The translations under genes and the position numbers were made by a program. Positions 8,224-18,781 of a stretch of 64,000 nucleotides of DNA are shown here, one piece after another. The DNA is from Saxidomus purpurata (lineage: Eukaryota > Mollusca > Bivalvia > Venerida > Veneridae). The notes below the pieces were generated by a model. It made no database searches. It had not been told where the DNA came from and saw nothing but the letters and a program-made list of their open reading frames with translations. The DNA lies in the NCBI GenBank assembly GCA_022818135.1, contig JAFMSR010000005.1, positions 25,744,117 through 25,808,116 of the forward strand, read 5' to 3'. Position 1 is the stretch's first letter, and every line of letters starts with the position of its first letter.

Positions 8224-11200
8224 ATGGATTACAATACAGCTGAGGTAAATACTGAATGCATCAGACCCTGCCTCAGCATCATATCATGGAATATTCGGGG
8301 TATGAGATCCGAATCATACAGTAAATGTAATGAATTGCAAAATTTTTTAATTGACCAAAAAGAACCTATAGATGTAATTTGTTTACAAGAAACTCATTTA
8401 GCAGAAAAACATAATCCTTTCAAATTCAAGGATTATCAAAAACCTGTTATGTTTTACAACAAAGAAACCCCCGCCTCAGGGGGATTATGTATATATGTCC
8501 GCAACGGACTTTCATACTTAACGAAACAAACAGATTATAATACTATTAATCAAAACATTGCAATAGAGATCATTGGCAAAGATAGTAACATTTCGATTTA
8601 TAATTACTACACAAACAGTAAAGATAACAACAACATAAATGTTTTTAGAAATAGCTTCAAAAACTTAGGACAGTCTAATGTAATAGTAGGAGACTTTAAC
8701 TTAAAACATCCACTTTGGAACCCAGAAAATGATTTTAGGCGCGATGCTGGGGCAGAGGATCTGATAGACTTCATGAATGAAACAGATCTCAATTGCATCA
8801 ATGATGGCCAATGCACCCGTCTCGCCGAGCAGGCAAACCAGATAGACTCAGCCCTGGATCTATCTATAGTCTCCTCAGGTCTGCACCCCAGGGCAACGTT
8901 CCTTGTAGTCGACAATAGCTTCAATAGTGACCATCTACCTGTAATAACAATAATAGAAACACCAATAAGGTTTGAAAATGCTATTATAAGTGAAAAATGG
9001 CTCATAGACATGGCATCCACTGCCCAGTGGATGGAATTTCACCATTTATGCATGACAGAATTGAATTATAAGATAAAAGAACAAACAGTTGAACAAAATT
9101 TCAAAGAATTCTTAGATAAACTCAATAGTATTTTAGAAAAAACAATTCCAAAATCAAAGCCAAAAATTGTAAAAACTAGAATCAAAAAGGTATGGTGGAC
9201 ACAGGCATGCCACGAAGCCATACGAAGTAGAGAAATTAGACGTAAAATTCACAAAAGGGAAAAAACTCCCATAACTCTCATTCTATTTAAAATGGCCCGG
9301 GCAAGAGCAGTAAGAATAATTAAAAAAGCAAAGCAAGACAGTTGGCGCAATTTCTGCTCAACTATAACAAGCAATACCTCATCTAAAGAAGTTTGGAATT
9401 TTGTAAACAAAGTAAAAGGCAGAGTACCAAAAAGCAATCCAGTATTTAAAATAGGACAAGATATTATTACTGAGCCAAAAGAAAAAGCTAACGCATTAGT
9501 CCAACAATATGCTGAAGCCAGTAGTAATAAAGGATACACTAGAGACTTTCTGGTAAACAAAATAATTATTAACAGAGCAGTTAATGAAAATATTAATAAT
9601 AGAAATAATGACAACTCCCAAGAATACAATCAAAAATTTACTATATTTGAATTTAATAAAGCTTTGTCGAACTGCAAGGACGGTGCGCCGGGAGAAGACC
9701 TGATACATTACAAAATACTTAAAAAATTACCACAGGAAAGCAGAAATACACTCTTACAAATTTTTAATCAATCATGGGTAGAGGGCACCACGCCAGAAAG
9801 CTGGAACCATGCAGTTATCATTCCATTACTAAAACCTAATAAAGACAAAAATGAACCCGCCTCTTATAGACCAATTTCTCTAACATCAACATTTACAAAA
9901 TTAATGCAAAAAATGATAAAACCCAGACTGTGCGCATATTTGGAAAAAAACAATATAATGTCTAAATACCAATCAGGATGCAGATCACATCATTCATGTG
10001 ATGACAATATTACACGATTAGAATCAGATGGCAAAATCGCACAGGCAGAACATAAATATCTTATAGCTATATTTTTAGATCTTAGTAATGCTTTCGATAA
10101 AATGTGGAACGGAGGAGCACTATTGCAACTCCAAAACTCCGGAATACAAGGACGAATGATAAAATGGTTAAGGTGCTTTCTACAAAACAGACAGATTAAG
10201 GTAAAATACAATGGAGCTCTCTCAGAGGTAGTGGAAACAGTAAATGGGTGCCCCCAGGGAGCGGTTCTGTCCCCCATAATTTTTAGCCTCATGATGAATA
10301 CCTTTGAAACACAAATCAACGAATTAAACAGAGAAAAACCTACTATAAATGCTAAAATATCTCAATTTGTAGACGACTCCGCCACATGGCTAACATCATT
10401 AAGTCCGGTACAGGCAGTAAAAAAAGCACAAACTGTTTTGAATACAATAGAAAAATGGAGCAAATCCTGGGGCTTCATAATTAACCCAGCAAAAACTCAA
10501 GTGTTATTAATACATAGACCGTCCGTAAAACCTCCGGAAAGAGCCAACAACTTTCCGAAATTAACGTTATGTGGTACGAACCTCACATATAATGAACACG
10601 CAAAATTTTTGGGAATGTATTTTGACAAAACTCTATCATGGAAAATGCATATAGAACATATGACAAAAAGATGTCTTAAAGATCTAAATATCATAAGAGC
10701 AGTAAAGGGAAAATCTTGGGGTACAGACAAAAAATGCCTTCTAAACATTTACAAGGCCCTCATCCTTAGCAAAATCAATTATGGCAGCATAGTATACGCC
10801 TCCGCAAAAGAATCACAACTAAAAAAGGTTCAAAGAATACAAAATAGGGCACTAAAAACCATAATAGGATGTCCGAGGCATACCTCTACTCTCCCATTAC
10901 ATACCGAAACAGCAATGATCCCACTACCTTTACAGAGAGAACTTCAAGCACTAAAATATTGGGCCAGAAGCTCCAGACTGGGCCCAAACTTACCTATCAA
11001 TGACGATATATGCGATCACCCGGCATATTTTTACAAAATCAAAAGTAACAAAAATTTAAAGAAACCTTACACACAACACATCAGAACTCTAATTACAGAA
11101 TACGGCCTAGGCGATACCCAAATTCAAGAACCGTGCTATGAACAACTAATCAATATTGAAATGCCTGAGATCAATTTAGATCTAGTAGGAAAAATTAACA

Positions 11201-12132
11201 AATCTGAAAACGCTGAAAGAAACAAAATTATTGCAAATCTAAACATTATTCGGCACTTTAGAGACTTTACCCAAATTTATACAGATGGAAGTAAGGACCC
11301 GTCAAAACAAATAGCAGGGGCGGGCATAGTAGTTATAGGAGAAGACGGAACAATCTTACACAACAAGAGTTTAAAGCTTCAACATCAAGTTTCAATATTT
11401 ACATGCGAATTAGCAGCAATAGATTATGCGATAACTTACTGTAAAGAAAATCATATTACAAAATCAGTCATTATTAGTGATAGTCTTAGTTCCTTAATGG
11501 CAATAAAATCAGGACAATCTCACAGACAAGAAATGATCTTTAATATACTAAAAACAATCACAGATATAAAACATAGAGGGGACGAAATTCAGTTAATGTG
11601 GGTACCAAGTCATGTGGGCATAAACGGAAATGAATTAGCAGACGACAAAGCAAAATACGGCAGCACCTCCGGTACAGAAATTCATATTAAGCTCAGCGTA
11701 CCGGAAGTCTACAGCATCATAAAAGACAAAGTAAAACAAAAATATCTACAGCAATGGGAAACTTACTGCTCAACACATAACATAGAAATTAATATTAAAC
11801 CGCCTAGCAAATTACAAACGTACCATCATGATAGAAAAATAGACACAATGTATACTAGACTTAAACTAAAAAGTAGCTATCTTAAAGGGGACCGATACAT
11901 AGAAGACAAAAACTGCCAACACTGTAACGAAATAGAAAATTTTGGCCATCTAATGTTTCACTGCCCATTATATTCGGAAGAAAGGAAAATATTTGAAACA
12001 AAACTTTTGAAATTAGAACTAATAACTATTACGGAAAAAACTCTGTTAGATCCACCAAAAGAAATAGCACAAGATATTCGCCTGGCCGTATTCGAATTTA
12101 TCAAAAATATAGGATACAATGAAAAAATATAG
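8224..12132 (+). CDS. Retrotransposon ORF2: endonuclease, reverse transcriptase, RNase H
   Basis: One uninterrupted frame of 1302 codons. Apurinic-type endonuclease, about residues 18-245: SWNIRG at 21, LQETHL at 54, GDFN at 156, SDH at 235-237; it nicks the target DNA. Reverse transcriptase, about 520-790: KPNKD..SYRPISL, catalytic D619 in FLDLSNAFD, GCPQGAVLSP at 675, and FVDD with D717-D718 (Val in place of the common Ala), then GFIINPAKTQ at 750; it copies the RNA from the nicked end. RNase H, about 1012-1150: D1021 (YTDGSK), E1062 (CELAAID), D1086 (ISDSLSS) and D1140 (NELAD), all four acidic residues present. A C-terminal CCHC motif follows: C1231-x2-C1234-x7-H1242-x4-C1247. Domain order and RNase H indicate the I group. 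All visible catalytic residues are kept, so the protein may be functional, although ORF1 in this copy is broken. Confidence 0.95.
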   Translation: MDYNTAEVNTECIRPCLSIISWNIRGMRSESYSKCNELQNFLIDQKEPIDVICLQETHLAEKHNPFKFKDYQKPVMFYNKETPASGGLCIYVRNGLSYLTKQTDYNTINQNIAIEIIGKDSNISIYNYYTNSKDNNNINVFRNSFKNLGQSNVIVGDFNLKHPLWNPENDFRRDAGAEDLIDFMNETDLNCINDGQCTRLAEQANQIDSALDLSIVSSGLHPRATFLVVDNSFNSDHLPVITIIETPIRFENAIISEKWLIDMASTAQWMEFHHLCMTELNYKIKEQTVEQNFKEFLDKLNSILEKTIPKSKPKIVKTRIKKVWWTQACHEAIRSREIRRKIHKREKTPITLILFKMARARAVRIIKKAKQDSWRNFCSTITSNTSSKEVWNFVNKVKGRVPKSNPVFKIGQDIITEPKEKANALVQQYAEASSNKGYTRDFLVNKIIINRAVNENINNRNNDNSQEYNQKFTIFEFNKALSNCKDGAPGEDLIHYKILKKLPQESRNTLLQIFNQSWVEGTTPESWNHAVIIPLLKPNKDKNEPASYRPISLTSTFTKLMQKMIKPRLCAYLEKNNIMSKYQSGCRSHHSCDDNITRLESDGKIAQAEHKYLIAIFLDLSNAFDKMWNGGALLQLQNSGIQGRMIKWLRCFLQNRQIKVKYNGALSEVVETVNGCPQGAVLSPIIFSLMMNTFETQINELNREKPTINAKISQFVDDSATWLTSLSPVQAVKKAQTVLNTIEKWSKSWGFIINPAKTQVLLIHRPSVKPPERANNFPKLTLCGTNLTYNEHAKFLGMYFDKTLSWKMHIEHMTKRCLKDLNIIRAVKGKSWGTDKKCLLNIYKALILSKINYGSIVYASAKESQLKKVQRIQNRALKTIIGCPRHTSTLPLHTETAMIPLPLQRELQALKYWARSSRLGPNLPINDDICDHPAYFYKIKSNKNLKKPYTQHIRTLITEYGLGDTQIQEPCYEQLINIEMPEINLDLVGKINKSENAERNKIIANLNIIRHFRDFTQIYTDGSKDPSKQIAGAGIVVIGEDGTILHNKSLKLQHQVSIFTCELAAIDYAITYCKENHITKSVIISDSLSSLMAIKSGQSHRQEMIFNILKTITDIKHRGDEIQLMWVPSHVGINGNELADDKAKYGSTSGTEIHIKLSVPEVYSIIKDKVKQKYLQQWETYCSTHNIEINIKPPSKLQTYHHDRKIDTMYTRLKLKSSYLKGDRYIEDKNCQHCNEIENFGHLMFHCPLYSEERKIFETKLLKLELITITEKTLLDPPKEIAQDIRLAVFEFIKNIGYNEKI

Positions 12133-12740
12133 ATTAGGACCGATTACATAATGGACTGCTCGGCAAAACACCAGAACAAACATACACACTACTGAAAACA
12201 CAAACGTCATAGGTGACTTTTACGGAGTGTTAATGCCGCCCGGCAATCACTCGAACCCACACACCCACACGGTCGTACCAAAAGACCAAGGGGAAGTATG
12301 ATGTAGTACACGGACTGCGCAAGTGTAGATCGACTAAAAACCGTATCTTACCCTTTATTTGGGACTCCCACCTTAACGAAATAATGCGTAACTCGCAATG
12401 GGGGAAAAACGGTACTTGGACTCTGCAGGAGCATGGTGCGCGGAATGCATGGTGCTAACCCTGAGCTCTAGGACCCTATATTCAGAACACAGCACACAAC
12501 TCACACAACTCTATATTTGATAAAAGTACATAGGGGTAGATATGGCAAGTCTATTATAGATTGTAGATATGTTATTTCGTAGATTAGATTAGAATAGGCA
12601 AGCCAGTATCGCATTTTAGTGACATAAAACAAATATTTCCACACTAAGAAACCCCTAACACACTCTCTGTAAACCAGGGGTGTCCTGTAATTTATCTTTA
12701 AGTAGTTTAGTATACTTTATTATACATGTATATATGTTAA
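12133..12740 (+). other. Presumed retrotransposon 3-prime UTR
   Basis: This non-coding stretch follows ORF2 directly and is richer in GC and C runs than the flanks (ACCCACACACCCACACGG near 12257). It ends in AT-rich sequence near 12720. No poly-A, TAA repeat or other terminal tail is visible, so the 3-prime boundary is a guess. Confidence 0.45.
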
Positions 12741-14100
12741 CAAGAATGAGCTTCCGGTACAGAAAGGTCAAGGACATCAAACCCCCACCTCAGGTGAATC
12801 TTTGAGACAAAACACATATCTAAAACACTGAATTCATATACCTCCGGAAAACATGAAAATTTTATAACAAAAAACTTTAGAACTAGATAAGGGCTACCCA
12901 ACACCCTAGCCATAACTATAAAGCACGATTTAGTAAAGATTTGAAATGAAAATAGAAAAGATTGAAAACATTAGACAATTTTATTACAGATAATTTATTC
13001 CGCGATTTTCCAAAATTTTGTAGCATAAAAGACAATTTATAAAGGATACAAAACATTGACAGTTTATATTTCGACCAAATTATATTTAGAATAACAAGGA
13101 CCAAAGATATAACACAAAAAACCGTAAGAAAAAAGCTTTATTTAAACAAAATCGACAAAAAATCCTTTTTTCTCTATCTAAATATATAAAAAACACATGT
13201 ATAGAATAATTACTACAAATACCTACCACGTGACAAACCCGGTATAAAGCCGACATCTTGACATGTGACGGAAGCTCAGTAGATTAGATAGTTATTAGTC
13301 ATTTTATAGAAATATGTGAAATTAACAAATTTTTACTTTTCAGCGGTTCTAGTGTCTGAGTAAGAAATTTGATACCTACATAGGAAAAAATAGTGTCTGT
13401 GGCGACATACCATTATAACCCACGCATATACAAACCCCTGGTGATTACAAAAACAAACATACAACTAATAAATGTCCAAAATAATCACCAGGACAATGAC
13501 TGGAAAAACGTAGAAAATAGAAATAATCACAATTAATGACTGCTTAAACAAGAAAATGCATACTTAATGCCCATATAAAAAGTCATAACTAACCAAAAAC
13601 AGTGATTGATCCTATAACTAGATACCCCAGACATTGCAGAAAATGCATAAAACACTACTTATTTCCTAAATGGAAGCAGTAATCTACTGTCAAAAAATAG
13701 CCGGATCCAAAAAAGCCAAACGCGCACCTGTTATAACTCCATCCGGTTCGTGCGCACTAAAAGTCGCAGTAGGTCACCCAAAACCAACAAGTAGGTCAGG
13801 TCAAGTAGTACGAACAGCAATGTTAATCTTGAAAAGCATATCTAACTTTCGCAATTATATTTTCGAACCAATAAAGATGTGTAATATAAGATCAAAACTA
13901 CATTAAGAACAATCTTACTCAGGCACGAAAAACCCAATCACTCACAACAAAGAAGATGTGAAAAGTACTGGTTAGTCAACCAGGATCAGGAATAGTAGTT
14001 CACCAGCATCTGTCCGAGGACCGAATCGCCGATCATGCAAATCATGATCTACACTTACTTCTTTTATTATTTATAAGTAAAAAATAAAACAGATTAACAG
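12741..14100. other. A-rich flank, no gene seen
   Basis: The plus strand stays A- and C-rich, as within the retrotransposon, up to about 13.9 kb, so this may be more of the same or a nested element. An 11-base inverted pair CCTGGTGATTA / TAATCACCAGG lies near 13438 and 13484. The 78-codon frame at 13670-13906 has no recognised domain. Confidence 0.35.
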
Positions 14101-14804
14101 ATTTAAATTAAAATTTCCTTCTGAAACAATTAAAAAGAATTTCTCACCAAAATTCCACAAAATTTGAATAAAATTTCTATTTTACGAACTCATGATCTAC
14201 AGCAACATTCATATATTTAAAGACAAATTTTGGCATTTTATCTAATTTATGATACAAATGATTCAAATAATTACATTAATGACTGTGCTTTTTCAACAGT
14301 AGTAGACCGAACTGGCGGCCATTAGCACCCTGCTGATTGGTTAATCATTTTTGTCTCTCCTGGCTCCGATTTTTGCTTCTAGCTCCGGTAGTAAACAACC
14401 AACTAGTACAAGTCTCTTTATAATTTTCTATTGTACACCATTAATATTAAAGAAGTAAATTTAACAAGTAGCCTGTGCGGTTGCTGGCTTATTTGGGTTT
14501 TAAGGGGTTTTTATATTTTCAAAATTTCAGAGTAGAAACATAAGTCAAACTTTCATGCATACTTTTTAACTTGTTCAAATAAGTAAAACCATCTTTTCGG
14601 ACAACATTTTATTCTATCATTCAGGACAATTAAATTTTTTATCATCACAAAAAGCTAAGCAAAATAAAAATAGGACAACACTTTATTAAAGGGGATTTTT
14701 ACTTTACAAAACAAACACATATAACATCTAGTATCAAAATTTTCTAAAAACTGTTAGGCTACCACGATCCAGACATACAAACTAGGTCAATCACACTTAG
14801 ATCT
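14101..14804. other. Unassigned AT-rich stretch
   Basis: No open frame above 60 codons and no repeat that I can name. Confidence 0.35.
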
Positions 14805-14843
14805 CATTGGTCGCCGTGATTGGCCTACTATTTGGTAACCAAT
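14805..14843. promoter_or_regulatory. Cluster of three CCAAT-type boxes
   Basis: ATTGG at about 14805 and 14819 and CCAAT at about 14838 lie within 40 bases, at roughly helical-turn spacings typical of NF-Y sites. No transcript or TATA box can be tied to them. Confidence 0.25.
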
Positions 14844-15645
14844 CAAATACAACCTTTGGCTATACTGGCTGGAAATTGCAGTCAGGTAAATTTCTCCTAT
14901 TTTCTGGCTTCAAAATTTTATTTTTTAGGCATGACGGGAGACATGCCGGGGTCTCATCCAAATATCAAGCTAACATAAGTGCTCTTTTGGACGGACCTTG
15001 ATAAAATTCTCATCAAATCAAATCAAAATCGCACAGCAGAGCTTATACTACAAAATATGTAGCATTCTGTATTATGTAGCTGAATTTGCCTTACCGGCTA
15101 TAACTTGTTTACAAGGCCCAGGTGCTACCTTGTACATGAACTTCTTGTTCCAGTCTATCCAGTCCCTGTAACAAACGATCATTGTATATGTATAATAGTT
15201 AACAAGTCAAATGTTTGAACGCCGCCAAATGGAGTAGGGGTTGCGATAATTAGTAATGTTGGATTTAGTGTATGGTGATTAACCAAACCTTATCTTTTTG
15301 CACTCTAATTTTGTATATGGCTGACCATTTGTTAATGTTTAATGCTAAAAAAATGATTCTACGTCAAGTCTATAGGCATTGTTTCATCTGTATGGAAATT
15401 GGCTGCTGTCACATTATGCTTTTTTGATTAAGGGAGTGGAATTTAATACCTATAAAGGTATGTTTTTAAAATCTGAACGAACAACATTCTCCATATCGAG
15501 GGAAGTAATCGAAAAAGTTCCAAGTCCAAGACAGAGAAGCAGATAGAGCTTTGTTGCTCCTCGATATAAACATCACTTTATATATTCTTATGCCTTATTG
15601 ATGTAACATAGAAGGCTTTTCATATAGCAAACTTCAACGTACAGT
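14844..15645. other. Unassigned AT-rich stretch
   Basis: The 64-codon frame at 14807-15001 is not recognised. A short inverted pair ATATCGAGG / CCTCGATAT lies near 15495 and 15557. Nothing else stands out. Confidence 0.3.
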
Positions 15646-16021
15646 TCACGTACGGAAAAAATTATTTCGGAAAAAATAAAATTAATTCGAACCCACGCTT
15701 ATAACTACATGTTTGATTGGTCAATTACACTGTCGTTACAGAGTCGTTACTAAAAATAGCTTAATAGTCAAATCATTGAAATAATAATAATTTTTTTTAT
15801 TTTCCTAAGTCTAGAATTCTAACATATAAATTTGCTTCAATTTATATTATTCTTGTACAAAAGAAAAATTATTTCGGAAAAAAAACTTTAGTTGAACCAA
15901 CGCTTGAAACTACCGTCCTTACTAAAAATAATTTCGTAGCCATTCGTTTTAAATCGTTGTCGTCCAGCGTCCTTACTAAAAATAACTTCGTAATCATTTG
16001 TTTAAAATCGGCTATTTCCGT
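15646..16021 (+). repeat. Nested imperfect duplications
   Basis: A 54-base unit beginning CGTCCTTACTAAAAATAA occurs at 15914-15967 and 15968-16021. The larger stretch carrying ATTATTTCGGAAAAAA appears at about 15660 and again at about 15866, each followed by a diverged form of the TTACTAAAAATA unit. This suggests an older duplication of about 205 bases followed by a newer 54-base one. Confidence 0.65.
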
Positions 16022-18034
16022 AAACTTTAGACTGGTTCGCGATTTCAAATCAAAAGACCGCTTGTTACAAAAGAACACACTGTGAAATCAGTCTACAGTC
16101 TAAAAGTAGTTACGTCACCCCATGGAAATTTTACTTACTGCATTCCAATATACACGCCGCCTCTGACGGCGGTATTTCAAAAATACCATATGCTAGCTCT
16201 CTATCTGCAGAATACGCACATATAAAGTTTTAGATGATTTTGCCGTCATTATATTCCAACGCGAAACGTTTATTACTGAAATTTCGCCCATTTTTTTCAC
16301 CCAAACTTGTTACCCCCGACTCACTTTAAGGTTAGTTTTGGTCAACGGAACGAGATTCAACCAACTAATGGACTCACACTGGGAAAAACCGTAGAACCTA
16401 ACAAATAACATAAACAATTTAAAAAGGGAGGTCTTCGCGAATTATTTTTCACAAAATTGCAATTAAGTAAAGTTCGGACATCAAGAATAATGAGCATTTT
16501 GGCGCCATACATTAATCGTAAGGTCCGCTTAGACAAAGATGAACGTTGAAATAGCCATCTTTTGATACGCAGAATGATGTAGAATAATCATTATTAGTAT
16601 GGAACAAATAAAAACAGATAGTGATACCTAAAATTTACTTAATTATATTAAGTGTCTGGTTAATATTTATGCGACGTTGTACCGGAATCAGACGACAATG
16701 TAGCCCAGACGAGAAGGCCAGTTAAAACGTTTGGAGAATTTGAGAAAATACTATTTTCGCAGAGCAGAAGGTAATATCGGGGCAAGCGGTGATAATCAGG
16801 GGAGCTGTGATGGTCAGAGCAATAGAGAAACATGTGAGTTTATCTTTGAAGTGTAACTTTAACTAGATTTATGAAAAAGTATGCACACACATGCGTCTCG
16901 AATGCGCACAACGTGCGTTCCATCAAAAAGAATTAATAAAGCCCATGGTGGCAAACATTTACATAATATAACGACGAACAGTGGAGAAAAAAAATGGAAA
17001 GTTGAATAATTCAAATTGTTTGATAGCTCGTTCGTTGCATAATCATGTTCGCGCATAATCATGTATAATACTCTACATGACATGAGCATTGGTATGATCA
17101 TTGTTATCATTGTTACTTTCAATATTTTCGTTAACGAAATATTCGACGTTATTCGGCATCACCAACCTCTTTAAAACAAAATTGTCCCTTTGTAAAAGCA
17201 AATCATTTAAGAATCGTTGATATGTGTATTTGAATGTGTTTCTACTACAGTAAAGCAAATGATTAGTGTTATTTTTTCATTTAACCATTTACGCACGTAT
17301 TTTTCCTCCTATAGGTACCAACCCCTACTCGACCCCACCCCTTCAAAGGGAGAAAAATACTGGTGAATACTACAGTTAGCGTTTAACTCTTAAATGAGTA
17401 CAGATAGAGTAATGGTTCTTGTGCACTGCACTTCCGCTCAATGTACTTCACTATTGTATGAAGTTGTATTGAATTCCAACCAGTAGTTTTCAAGCAATGC
17501 TCCATGTACATGTATTTGCGGTGAGAAAGTACTAGACATAATAAGTCTGCACCGATGTTGCGAATAAGTTCTCGATTTACATATGAATATCAAGGAAAGA
17601 GAATCGATCATTTATCGCGTAAATACGTGTACATGTATTTATAACGTGCAGCAAGAAATACACGAAGTCTATGTTTGTATGTGTAGATTTATCAAGTTCT
17701 TTATAGTTTACGCATTTTAACTTTTCGTTTATTTTGGCAGTTATCTTCTAAAAGGAAACAACAACAACCAACGTCCTAATCATTTCTATTTAAAAATACG
17801 TTTAGGAAAATTTGTCTTCTATAATTAGAAAAGTTTCTCTTAAAAATAAACAAAATGGAAATTTTGTTCCTATTTTATAGCAAAATGTGACAAAATAACT
17901 ATAAATATTACCTGCACGTTAATCGTAATCTGCTATGGCAACAAAAGGGAAAAAAAACTGGAAAGTTATATGTGTTGCGAGATGGTGCAAAATGTTCCAA
18001 TCAACGGCTATATTACGCCATCGGGTCTTCATCT
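16022..18034. other. Unassigned AT-rich stretch
   Basis: No open frame above 87 codons. Small hairpins GCCGCCTCTGACGGCGG and GGTATTTCAAAAATACC lie near 16157-16190. TACATGTA occurs twice, near 17508 and 17630. Confidence 0.3.
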
Positions 18035-18781
18035 CGAGGTGGGTATAATAGAAAAGTGTCTAACTGGTTTTCCATCTGTATGACATCTACCTTTGATTTG
18101 TTTGTCGATAACGAAAATCTTCCCGTCGAAAGACCATGCGCCTAATAGATGTATGGAGCGCACTCATTCACGTGATCTATAACGTGATCTATATAACAGA
18201 AAGCTACGATGTCTTGTCATGTCTTCGTTCACATACACATCGCCATACCCATTATCTTTAAGAGTAGAGATTTTCGTGAAATTAACAATCACGTCCCTTT
18301 GATTTATCGCATCTTCTTAAGGCTTCCCTACCCTGTGAGAACGGTCAATGTCCTTAATACAAACATCTGCACCAACAGCTGCGCACATTTTCAACATAAT
18401 ATCGTCCGTGTTTTCTCCCTTCGTTTCTTCTATCCCCGAAACTCGCAAATTGTTTCTGCGGGAGTATTGCTCATGGCTATACAACTCATTTTTAAGGGAT
18501 TTAACTCTAGCACGAAGATCGTTGTTTTCTTTAGCAAGATCAATGTTAGCCTCTTGTAAAAGATCAATTTTGGCATTCAACTTTTCTGTGACACCTATTT
18601 CAATTTTTTGCTCTAAATATTCTATTTGACCTTCAAATGTAGCAATACTAACATTAGAGAGTTTCTGCATTTCTTCCTGTGGTATTGTAATACAAAGAGC
18701 TGCCTGATCAGACGATAAACCACCTGTGTCATTGCTTGTAAGTGAGGTTTCTTTGTTTTCAGTAGAAGGTGGAGGACTCAT
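18035..18781 (-). pseudogene. LINE ORF1 pseudogene (coiled coil, RRM, C-terminal domain)
   Basis: On the minus strand an ATG at 18781 opens 154 codons: a Ser/Thr-rich start, a charged coiled coil (about residues 40-100), then EQYSRRNNLRVSGIEE at 104 and DIDRSHRVGKP. These are hallmark motifs of the trimeric RNA-chaperone ORF1p type of L1/Tx1- and CR1-like elements. A TAA at 18317-18319 interrupts it, but the same frame goes on with RDVIVNFT, VYVNEDMTRHRSFLLYRS, a TGA, and then AWSFDGKIFVIDKQ, which fit the end of the RRM and the C-terminal domain. Only two stops break about 248 codons. A short internal deletion is likely after VNFT, and a 12-base duplication (ATAGATCACGTT) lies just before the TGA. 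No reverse transcriptase follows, so this is a 5-prime-derived fragment. Its exact clade is unknown. Confidence 0.8.

Larger units (their letters stand above)
5200..12740 (+). mobile_element. Non-LTR retrotransposon, I superfamily type (I/Nimb-like)
   Basis: Two consecutive coding units on the plus strand define the element: a gag-like ORF1 with three CCHC knuckles, and an ORF2 with apurinic-type endonuclease, reverse transcriptase and RNase H. An RNase H after the reverse transcriptase, with no LTRs, is typical of the I, Nimb, Ingi, LOA and related clades; I/Nimb fits best from memory but was not tested phylogenetically. Only 5899-12132 is certain. The start is set where purine-rich leader sequence begins, and the end where the GC-richer 3-prime UTR-like stretch fades. 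No target-site duplication or terminal simple-repeat tail could be recognised. The sense strand is markedly A-rich. Confidence 0.85.
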
